From the NCBI GenBank assembly GCA_003209655.1, contig QCPW01000001.1, positions 310,001 through 374,000 of the forward strand: a DNA stretch of 64,000 nt, given 5' to 3'. The stretch's first letter is position 1; each line of letters opens with the position of its first letter. This document shows, piece after piece, positions 41,117-46,864 of the stretch. The notes beneath the pieces are model-generated. The model did no database searches and was not told the DNA's origin. It saw nothing but the letters and a program-made list of their open reading frames with translations. This stretch comes from Prochlorococcus sp. AG-442-M23. Its GTDB lineage: Bacteria > Cyanobacteriota > Cyanobacteriia > PCC-6307 > Cyanobiaceae. A program made the position numbers and the translations under genes.

Positions 41117-41157
41117 ATTGAGTGGGAGTGAAAATTGGGGTATAAACCTAGTTATAG
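41117..41157 (+). repeat. Attachment core 2: ATTGAGTGGGAGTGA plus TATAAACCTAGTTATAG
   Basis: In frame with the preceding GGTACT it encodes G-T-I-E-W-E-stop, a copy of the guaA terminus with synonymous changes. The TATAAACC box begins 24 bases from the core start, the same as at guaA. Confidence 0.8.
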
Positions 41158-41170
41158 TCTTAAAAAATGA

Positions 41171-41192
41171 GTTTCACGTGGGTTTCACGTAG
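41171..41192 (+). repeat. Element 2 left arm, first pair (GTTTCACGTGG / GTTTCACGTAG)
   Basis: Adjacent 11-mers at 41171-41181 and 41182-41192, one mismatch between them, offset 54 from core 2. Confidence 0.88.
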
Positions 41193-41231
41193 AATATTTT
41201 AAACCTATTTGTAGGGAGTTTCGATGGCTGT

Positions 41232-41253
41232 GTTTCACGTGGCTTTCACGTGA
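41232..41253 (+). repeat. Element 2 left arm, second pair (GTTTCACGTGG / CTTTCACGTGA)
   Basis: Adjacent 11-mers at 41232-41242 and 41243-41253, 61 bases after the first pair. Confidence 0.87.
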
Positions 41254-41266
41254 TGCTAAAAGTACG

Positions 41267-41304
41267 TCTCTACAGAGAAATCGAAGATAAATATTTTTCT
41301 CTAC
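41267..41304. repeat. Element 2 palindrome TCTCTACAGAGA and inverted arm
   Basis: At 41267-41278, followed by AATCG, with TTTTTCTCTAC at 41294-41304 as the downstream inverted partner. It sits 35 bases after the second pair start, as in element 1; the palindrome is imperfect only at its centre. Confidence 0.7.
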
Positions 41305-41354
41305 AGTTCGTAATCCTAAGTTCTATGTTTGTGCTATTTTTTAAAAAAAACTTT

Positions 41355-42095
41355 ATGGGAAATGTTAGTGAAAATATTGTTAATCCTAAAAAATGGCTTC
41401 TTGAAAAGTTTTCCATACAAGAGGATAGGCTTCAATTAAGCGATAAAGATTTAAAAGCGTCTCATAAATATGGAGAGGTCTTGGAAAATAATATTGAAGA
41501 ATGGTTTGATTTTACCTTTAGTCATATCGTCACAAGGGATGAGATCAGAATTCTTTTTGAGAACTTTCAAAAAAGATTTGAGAGTCTAATAGTTGAAAAA
41601 ATAAATTCTCCAAAAGAAAGCATCTTTACTTCTGGTTTAACTCCAGATTTATCTGCGGCAAATACTTTTACCAGGTCTTTAAGTACTACTTTAGGAAGTG
41701 TTTTTGAAGATATTGCATGTTTAAGTTCAAAAGTAATTTCACCAGAAAAAAGTTTTGGTAAAGTCAAAATTAAAGGAGTTGATCTTCTAATAGTCGATTC
41801 ATCTAATCTTGAGATAATTTTTACTCAACTAAAGACAGCTAAAGGCACCTTAACAGGTAGTCAGGGCCCAAGATCTATAAAGGAATTGAGCGTATTTAGA
41901 AAGGGTGTTTTTGCCGCTGCATTAGATCTTGGAGATTGGACTTTTAATTCTAATCAAATCAAAAGAATTGCAGGTCAAGAGTTTTGGGAATTAGCTGGTA
42001 TTAATGAATATGAATTTATTTTTGAGGAAGCTGTAAGAATGTTTGAAAATCTCGAGGATCTTTTTAGGAGTTTTATATCATCTTCAAAATTGTGA
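41355..42095 (+). CDS. Predicted type II restriction endonuclease (element 2 cargo)
   Basis: I start at the ATG at 41355 (M-G-N-V-S-E-N, 246 residues); the frame is open from 41250, but that part lies inside the element's arm repeats. A plausible PD-(D/E)XK core is G-S-V-F-E-D-I-A (Glu), K-G-V-D-L-L-I-V (Asp) and I-F-T-Q-L-K-T-A-K-G-T-L-T-G (Q-x-K). The call rests mainly on the neighbouring methyltransferase 44 bases downstream, since restriction enzymes diverge strongly. Recognition site unknown. Confidence 0.68.
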   Translation: MGNVSENIVNPKKWLLEKFSIQEDRLQLSDKDLKASHKYGEVLENNIEEWFDFTFSHIVTRDEIRILFENFQKRFESLIVEKINSPKESIFTSGLTPDLSAANTFTRSLSTTLGSVFEDIACLSSKVISPEKSFGKVKIKGVDLLIVDSSNLEIIFTQLKTAKGTLTGSQGPRSIKELSVFRKGVFAAALDLGDWTFNSNQIKRIAGQEFWELAGINEYEFIFEEAVRMFENLEDLFRSFISSSKL

Positions 42096-42139
42096 AATAT
42101 ATTCCCTAATTTTTTTGTATTTTTAACTATTATGCAGCT

Positions 42140-43330
42140 ATGAAATGCTTGTCTTTTTTTAGTGGATGTTTAGGGTTAGATACTGGATTAAAAATGGCCG
42201 GTATCGAACATTTATTATTTTGTGAAATTGATAAATATGCTAGTAGCACTATCAAATTAAATAATCCAAATGTACCTTTAATAGATGATATTTTAGATTT
42301 TGATGCGGTAGAAATTAGAAAAATTGCAGGTCTTTCTTTTGAAGAAAATATTGATTTAATTGTTGGAGGCCCACCTTGCCAAGCATTTTCAACCGCAGGT
42401 AAAAGAGCCAGCTTTCAGGATCCTAGAGGAAATGTATTTTTGCATTTTATAGATTTGATATCTCAACTTAAACCAAGATATTTTGTTATTGAGAATGTAA
42501 GAGGATTATTATCTGCTGCCCTTAAGCATAGACCTCATTCTGAAAGAGGTCTCGAAAAACCTCCATTGGCACTTGATGAGATGCCAGGAGGTGCATTAGC
42601 GGAAATTTTAAAGATTTTATCTGCTGAGGGATATAAAATTTCTTTTAACTTATACAATACTGCCAATTTTGGAGTTCCTCAAAAGAGAGAAAGAGTAATA
42701 ATTATTGGAACCTTAAATGATAAAAAAGTTCCACATCTTATCCCAACTAATTCAGAAAAGAAAGATTATGAATTACCTCCCTGGAGAACTTTTAGAGATG
42801 TGGCACGAAATTTAGAAGAAAAAGATGCTGAATTTATAAATTTCTCAAAAAATCGAGTCAAATTTTATGAATTTTTAAAAGAGGGTCAATATTGGCGAGA
42901 TTTGCCAGATGAAATAAAAATACAAGCTATGGGGAAAAGCTTATATTCTGGTGGTGGAAAAACAGGTTTTTATAGACGAATTTATTGGGATAAACCAACT
43001 CCTACATTAGTGACTCATCCAGCAATGCCAGCTACTGATTTATGTCATCCAGAAATAATACGCCCTTTATCAGTACAAGAGTACAAAAGGGTTCAACAAT
43101 TTCCTGATGACTTTCTTTTATTTGGTAATACTTTGCAAAAATATAAGCAGTTGGGTAATGCTGTTCCAGTTGGTTTTGGTAAGTTAATTGGTGAACATTT
43201 AATCAACCATTCGCGAGGAAATGAACTTAAGTCAAATAAATATACAAATTTCCCATATTCAAGGTATAAAAACACCTCAGATGAGAATTGGAATAATATT
43301 GTTAGCTCGCAATTATCTTTAAAAATTTAA
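42140..43330 (+). CDS. DNA (cytosine-5) methyltransferase (element 2 cargo)
   Basis: 396 residues with the C5-methylase motifs in order: I L-S-F-F-S-G-C-L-G-L-D, IV G-G-P-P-C-Q-A-F-S (catalytic Cys), VI F-V-I-E-N-V-R-G, VIII near 180 (V-P-Q-K-R-E-R-V), a target-recognition stretch near 210-290, and IX-X (R-P-L-S-V-Q-E-Y-K-R-V-Q-Q-F-P; Q-L-G-N-A-V-P-V). It should protect host DNA from the adjacent restriction enzyme. Restriction-modification systems are uncommon in streamlined Prochlorococcus, consistent with recent transfer. Confidence 0.94.
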   Translation: MKCLSFFSGCLGLDTGLKMAGIEHLLFCEIDKYASSTIKLNNPNVPLIDDILDFDAVEIRKIAGLSFEENIDLIVGGPPCQAFSTAGKRASFQDPRGNVFLHFIDLISQLKPRYFVIENVRGLLSAALKHRPHSERGLEKPPLALDEMPGGALAEILKILSAEGYKISFNLYNTANFGVPQKRERVIIIGTLNDKKVPHLIPTNSEKKDYELPPWRTFRDVARNLEEKDAEFINFSKNRVKFYEFLKEGQYWRDLPDEIKIQAMGKSLYSGGGKTGFYRRIYWDKPTPTLVTHPAMPATDLCHPEIIRPLSVQEYKRVQQFPDDFLLFGNTLQKYKQLGNAVPVGFGKLIGEHLINHSRGNELKSNKYTNFPYSRYKNTSDENWNNIVSSQLSLKI

Positions 43331-43367
43331 AATTATTTTAGAAGGGATAGAATTTTAATTTGTCTTA

Positions 43368-43389
43368 GTTTCACGTGGGTTTCACGTGA
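43368..43389 (+). repeat. Element 2 right arm, pair (GTTTCACGTGG / GTTTCACGTGA)
   Basis: Adjacent 11-mers at 43368-43378 and 43379-43389, starting 94 bases before core 3, matching the left-arm sequence of the same element. Confidence 0.88.
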
Positions 43390-43461
43390 GACAATACGTG
43401 TTATAATACGTTCAAATACATTGCTATGACAGTGTTTTTATTTACAACTTTTGCAAGTACT

Positions 43462-43476
43462 ATTGAGTGGGAATAA
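43462..43476 (+). repeat. Attachment core 3: ATTGAGTGGGAATAA
   Basis: Preceded by AGTACT, it encodes S-T-I-E-W-E-stop with TAA instead of TGA. The TATAAACC box seen after other cores is not recognisable here. Confidence 0.78.
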
Positions 43477-43515
43477 ACCATAGGGTCAAAGTGTATTCAT
43501 ATCCTTATTCTTGCG

Positions 43516-43537
43516 GTTTGTTGCGAGTTTGTTTTGG
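43516..43537 (+). repeat. Element 3 left arm, first pair (GTTTGTTGCGA / GTTTGTTTTGG)
   Basis: Adjacent 11-mers at 43516-43526 and 43527-43537; the second is degenerate. Offset 54 from core 3. Confidence 0.75.
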
Positions 43538-43586
43538 TAAATCTATAAAGACAAGATGAGAATATAACTACGATTTTAAAAGGTAT

Positions 43587-43608
43587 GTTTGTTGCCAGTT
43601 TATTGCAT
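43587..43608 (+). repeat. Element 3 left arm, second pair (GTTTGTTGCCA / GTTTATTGCAT)
   Basis: Adjacent 11-mers at 43587-43597 and 43598-43608, 71 bases after the first pair, i.e. 10 bases (one helical turn) more than in elements 1-2. Confidence 0.75.
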
Positions 43609-43621
43609 AAGACTTTCCTCA

Positions 43622-43633
43622 TCTTCATGAAGA
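43622..43633. repeat. Element 3 palindrome TCTTCATGAAGA
   Basis: A perfect 12-bp palindrome exactly 35 bases after the second pair, followed by AATCA. Compared with element 1 (TCTCTATAGAGA) both half-sites changed together, which supports selection for symmetry. Confidence 0.72.
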
Positions 43634-43683
43634 AATCAATTAAGTTAGATTAAAATAAGGAGAATTGATAGTAAGAAATTATT

Positions 43684-44157
43684 ATGTTCAAAAACTTTCT
43701 ACAAATAATTTCTACAAAAAATCTTCTTTCAGTTTTTTTCTTTTTCTATCTTTCACCTATATACGCAAATGATTTTTTATTGAATTTCAAATGCATAGTA
43801 TCAACTGTAGGATTGCAAGATAATCTTGAATGGTCGGAAACTATACTTAACAAAGTTGGTCTGGAATTTGAAGTAGATATTTTTAATAAAAAATTGCTTA
43901 TGAAACAAATTTTCCCTTTCCCAGATGAAACAAAAATCTTAGAAACGGATTACAAAATTATTAGTTTTAAAAAGAATAGTGTTATTGCTGTAAGTGAAGA
44001 ATTAACATATCAATCTACAGAAAAACCACAAGTTTCAACGATTATTCTTGATAATTTGGTTGAAGATGTTACTCGTCCGATTAGTGTAACTTATTCATAT
44101 CATTCACATCTAGATAGAGAATATATTACTGTTCAGCATGGTAAATGCTCAGGATAA
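43684..44157 (+). CDS. Small secreted protein, element 3 cargo
   Basis: 157 residues. A Lys-containing start and a hydrophobic run (L-L-S-V-F-F-F-F-Y-L-S-P) ending I-Y-A-N-D give a clear signal peptide of about 29 residues. The mature part is beta-rich with two Cys (near 36 and 155) that could pair. No known family recognised. As sole cargo of the element it is a candidate surface or periplasmic phage-interference factor, but nothing in the sequence proves this. Confidence 0.65.
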   Translation: MFKNFLQIISTKNLLSVFFFFYLSPIYANDFLLNFKCIVSTVGLQDNLEWSETILNKVGLEFEVDIFNKKLLMKQIFPFPDETKILETDYKIISFKKNSVIAVSEELTYQSTEKPQVSTIILDNLVEDVTRPISVTYSYHSHLDREYITVQHGKCSG

Positions 44158-44227
44158 AGAATATTTGATTTTATATACACTTAAATCAATAAGTATCACT
44201 AAAAAATATAAAGAATTATGGGTTTAA

Positions 44228-44249
44228 CTTTGTTGCTGGTTTGTTGCGA
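44228..44249 (+). repeat. Element 3 right arm, pair (CTTTGTTGCTG / GTTTGTTGCGA)
   Basis: Adjacent 11-mers at 44228-44238 and 44239-44249, starting 86 bases before core 4. The second copy is identical to the first left-arm copy of element 3. Confidence 0.78.
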
Positions 44250-44313
44250 AAGTATCAATTTTATAGATGTCAATTATACCAATAGAAGTGAAGGGGTCTT
44301 TTATGATGGTTCT

Positions 44314-44352
44314 ATTGAGTGGGAATAAACCGATTTTAAGAACCCAGTTATA
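44314..44352 (+). repeat. Attachment core 4: ATTGAGTGGGAATAA plus diverged TATAAACCCAGTTATA box
   Basis: Preceded by GGTTCT it encodes G-S-I-E-W-E-stop. The box at 44337-44352 reads TAAGAACCCAGTTATA, two mismatches from the guaA copy and one base closer to the core. Confidence 0.76.
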
Positions 44353-44366
44353 ACTCGAATTAATCG

Positions 44367-44377
44367 GTTTTACGTGG
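44367..44377 (+). repeat. Element 4 left arm, first 11-mer (GTTTTACGTGG)
   Basis: Single recognisable copy; the expected second copy at 44378-44388 is no longer similar. Confidence 0.72.
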
Positions 44378-44437
44378 GATATAGTCAAAATGATGCTTTT
44401 GTCATAGCAATGCTTTTGGGCGAAAAAATATAATGCG

Positions 44438-44459
44438 GTTTTACGCGGATTTTACGTAG
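44438..44459 (+). repeat. Element 4 left arm, second pair (GTTTTACGCGG / ATTTTACGTAG)
   Basis: Adjacent 11-mers at 44438-44448 and 44449-44459, 71 bases after the first 11-mer. Confidence 0.78.
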
Positions 44460-44472
44460 CACCTTTTCGCTG

Positions 44473-44508
44473 TCTCTTACGAGAAATCGTATAAAGTCTG
44501 TTTTCTCT
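44473..44508. repeat. Element 4 palindrome-like module TCTCTTACGAGA and inverted arm
   Basis: At 44473-44484, followed by AATCG, 35 bases after the second pair. The half-sites TCTC and GAGA are kept, but the centre is not symmetric. TTTCTCT at 44502-44508 is the downstream inverted partner. Confidence 0.65.
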
Positions 44509-44572
44509 AAAGTTGGTATATTAATGAATAGAAATTTTGAGATAAAAAAAAGGGACTGTTCTTGTTACGCAT

Positions 44573-46348
44573 TTATGAAAGCAAGTCTCGATATCTATCT
44601 GTCTGAGTAAGGATTTCTATAGCAGGTTTAAGCATATCTTTGTAATTCTTCCATCCATTAATAGATTTTGAATTGATTGGGGATCGAACTTCAATATTAC
44701 TTCTTGTAGAAACTGATCGTAAATTGAGATGCGGTGATAAAAAGGATTCGCTCCATTCCCAACCTAACCAAGAAATTAAAGATTTAATTTCTTTATTAGG
44801 ATTTCTAACTAACGATTCATAATTAAAGTTATATATTTTTGATGCAAATTTATTCTTATACTTACTCATTATTTCCTCTTGATTTAAATAAACATTTGCG
44901 CAATCAACTAAGGAAGAAGAGTATTCATTGCCTTTAGCAAAATGGGCGCGATAAATCGATAAAATATTATCTAAAGGATTTCGATAACAATGAATAATTT
45001 TGGAGTTAAGTATTTGACTTGCAATAATGCCAGCATATTGATAGTTGTATAACCACTTATTAGTTATGGTATTAAATTTAGTTTTATTATTGACTTTTTT
45101 AAAATACAATTCAGCAAGATTTATTTCCTGTTTAGATTTCTTATATTCAATAAATGATTCTTCTAAAATATTAATCTCACCTAGATCATATACATCATTT
45201 CGCATACTTAAAATTGATTCCAATAATGTAGAACCACTTCTTGGCATTCCTACAATAAAAATATTTTCTGGAAATCTTGTGCGTTCAATTTTATTACTTT
45301 CTTTCTTATCAGACTCAATAAGCAATTGATTAGATTTATTAATTAAAGTATCAGCATTAGTTGGATTAAGATCGAGTTTAAGATTATTTGCTAATTGAAG
45401 ATTTTTAGAACTGTTTTTGTATTTTTTTTTCTTATGAAGAATATTTGCTCTCGCGAAGTAAATATCAACTTGTTCTTTTGGCAGTTTGTTATTTAAAATA
45501 GTTTTAGAGAAGAGTTGATCTTGCCAAATTTGATTATTCTCTGAATATTTAAGCAACGAGAGAGAATTGTATGCCATTGCGAAATCAGGATTAAGTTCAA
45601 TTGCTTTAAGTAGGGATAATTCTGCTTCTTTTAACTTGCCAAGATCAATCAATATATTTCCCAGATTTAGATAAGCATCTTCAAAATTAGGATTGATTTC
45701 TATTGCTTTACGATATGAAAATTCTGCTTCTTTTAACTTGCCAATATTTTTCAATATATTTCCCAGATTTAGATAAGCATCTTCAAAATTAGGATTGATT
45801 TCTATTGCTTTACGATATGAAAATTCTGCTTCTTGTAATTTGCCAATATTTTTCAATATATTTCCCAGATTGAGATAAGCATCTTCAAAATTAGGATTGA
45901 TTTCTATTGCTTTACGATATGAAAGTTCTGCTTCTTGTAATTTGCCAAGATCTTTTAAAATAACTCCAAAATTGGAATGTGCTTTTGCAAGATTAGGATT
46001 TAGTTGAATTGCTTTTTGAGTATATAATTTTGCTTCTTCTAGATTGCCCTGAAATTTAAAAATATTTCCCAGATTGAGATAAGCATTTGAGAAATTAGGA
46101 TTTAGTTGAATTGCTTTACGATATGAAAGTTCTGCTTCTTGTAAATTTCCTCTATTTTGCAATATCAAACCATAATTAGAAAGAACTCTGCAATCATTGA
46201 ATCTTTGATTTATGCAATATTGATAATATTTTGCTGCTTCTGAAATATTTCCTTCTGAATGAAACTTAATTGCTTGATTAATTATTTGTTCTTTAGAAGG
46301 TTTATTTTTTTTATTTTTAGATTTATTAAATTCGCCAAAACCTGTCAT
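44573..46348 (-). CDS. TPR-repeat sulfotransferase (element 4 cargo)
   Basis: 591 residues. Residues 1-270 are about seven TPR units, several almost identical (E-I-N-P-N-F-E-D-A-Y-L-N-L-G-N repeated). Residues 365-590 are a sulfotransferase domain: the PAPS 5'-phosphosulfate loop F-I-V-G-M-P-R-S-G-S-T-L, then H-C-Y-R-N-P-L-D-N near 460 and L-S-W-L-G-W-E-W near 540. It probably sulfates a glycan or protein docked by the TPRs. A paralog lies at 48210-49793. Starts M-T-G-F-G-E, as do the other two TPR genes (M-R/K-G-F-G-E). Confidence 0.85.
   Translation of the reverse strand: MTGFGEFNKSKNKKNKPSKEQIINQAIKFHSEGNISEAAKYYQYCINQRFNDCRVLSNYGLILQNRGNLQEAELSYRKAIQLNPNFSNAYLNLGNIFKFQGNLEEAKLYTQKAIQLNPNLAKAHSNFGVILKDLGKLQEAELSYRKAIEINPNFEDAYLNLGNILKNIGKLQEAEFSYRKAIEINPNFEDAYLNLGNILKNIGKLKEAEFSYRKAIEINPNFEDAYLNLGNILIDLGKLKEAELSLLKAIELNPDFAMAYNSLSLLKYSENNQIWQDQLFSKTILNNKLPKEQVDIYFARANILHKKKKYKNSSKNLQLANNLKLDLNPTNADTLINKSNQLLIESDKKESNKIERTRFPENIFIVGMPRSGSTLLESILSMRNDVYDLGEINILEESFIEYKKSKQEINLAELYFKKVNNKTKFNTITNKWLYNYQYAGIIASQILNSKIIHCYRNPLDNILSIYRAHFAKGNEYSSSLVDCANVYLNQEEIMSKYKNKFASKIYNFNYESLVRNPNKEIKSLISWLGWEWSESFLSPHLNLRSVSTRSNIEVRSPINSKSINGWKNYKDMLKPAIEILTQTDRYRDLLS
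45661..45945 (-). repeat. Near-identical 102-bp tandem repeats within the TPR gene
   Basis: Units begin CCAGATT at 45661, 45763 and 45865, exactly 102 bases (34 codons, one TPR) apart, differing at only a few bases until the third unit diverges near 45945. Such nucleotide identity indicates recent duplication and a copy number likely to vary. Confidence 0.85.
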
Positions 46349-46492
46349 AAAAAATACTTTTGGATTAATTATATATTTTTTTCCCGACTTGTTTAAAAAT
46401 ATATTGTATTTAAATTGCTGTTTATTACCAACGAATTCTCTATAATTAGTTCATCTAATTAAAACGCAAAGTATAAAGAATGGAGTTAATCG

Positions 46493-46514
46493 GTTTTACT
46501 TGGGTTTTACGTGA
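46493..46514 (+). repeat. Element 4 right arm, pair (GTTTTACTTGG / GTTTTACGTGA)
   Basis: Adjacent 11-mers at 46493-46503 and 46504-46514, starting 86 bases before core 5, sharing the element 4 heptamer. Confidence 0.78.
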
Positions 46515-46578
46515 GAATAGTTCCATCACTCAATTCAATGATACCAACGACTTCGAAGTATCAAAATCACGTGGCACT

Positions 46579-46642
46579 ATTGAGTGAAAGTAAAAAATAG
46601 TTTATAAACCTAGTTATAGATTCAAAAAAAGGTTTTCCGTAG
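46579..46642 (+). repeat. Decayed attachment core 5 with collapsed left arm
   Basis: ATTGAGTGAAAGTAA (46579-46593) now carries an in-frame TGA (G-T-I-E-stop). TATAAACCTAGTTATAG follows at 46603, offset 24 as usual. Only one 11-mer, GTTTTCCGTAG (46632-46642, offset 53), remains, and it runs straight into GCTAAAATTCTTG, which in element 1 follows the second pair. The DNA between the first and last 11-mer has been lost, as expected from recombination between repeats. Confidence 0.72.
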
Positions 46643-46655
46643 GCTAAAATTCTTG

Positions 46656-46693
46656 TTTATATAGAGAAATCATTGAAGAACTTCTTTCTCTAC
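46656..46693. repeat. Element 5 palindrome module remnant
   Basis: TTTATATAGAGAAATC (46656-46671) aligns with the element 1 module, with TTTCTCTAC at 46685-46693 as inverted partner. It lies 24 bases after the remaining 11-mer, exactly 35 minus one 11-mer, supporting the collapse model. The rest of 46694-46864 shows nothing recognisable. Confidence 0.6.
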
Positions 46694-46864
46694 ACATTTC
46701 TTTTTATAGGTCTATATTTTTTGATTTATGGGTATAAAAGGCATAAATATAAAAATCTAAATGCATTTATAAATTTTTATTTTTCTTAAGTTCTTCACTT
46801 GGGAAAAACTTATAGTTTTGATCAGTAAAATTAAATTTTTTTGATTAGGTGGTTAATAGTTTTT

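Larger units (their letters stand above)
41117..43461. mobile_element. guaA-array element 2 (integrase-less, 2.35 kb, restriction-modification cargo)
   Basis: From core 2 to core 3. Left-arm pairs at 41171 (offset 54) and 41232 (61 further), palindrome at 41267, right-arm pair at 43368 (94 before core 3): the same spacings as element 1, but with GTTTCACGTGG-type 11-mers. Cargo is a predicted restriction enzyme and a C5 cytosine methyltransferase. No recombinase. Confidence 0.8.
43462..44313. mobile_element. guaA-array element 3 (0.85 kb, single-gene)
   Basis: From core 3 to core 4. Left-arm pairs at 43516 (offset 54) and 43587 (71 further), palindrome at 43622 (35 further), right-arm pair at 44228 (86 before core 4). 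11-mers are of GTTTGTTGCGA type. It differs from elements 1-2 in the 71/86 spacing. It lacks the TATAAACC box after the core. The only gene is a 157-residue secreted protein, making this a very small apparent unit. Confidence 0.72.
44314..46578. mobile_element. guaA-array element 4 (2.27 kb, TPR-sulfotransferase cargo)
   Basis: From core 4 to core 5. Left arm: one clear 11-mer at 44367 (offset 53; its partner is eroded), pair at 44438 (71 further), palindrome-like module at 44473 (35 further). Right arm: pair at 46493, 86 bases before core 5. 11-mers are of GTTTTACGTGG type. Spacings match element 3. The one gene lies on the minus strand. No recombinase. Confidence 0.75.

Noticed and set aside
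41250-41354. Upstream 35-codon extension of the element 2 restriction gene
   Set aside because: It would begin within the element's 11-mer repeats and run through the palindrome module; the ATG at 41355 gives a more plausible N-terminus.
45661-45945. Evenly spaced repeats considered as a CRISPR array
   Set aside because: The 102-bp units are contiguous, in frame and encode TPRs; there are no spacers.
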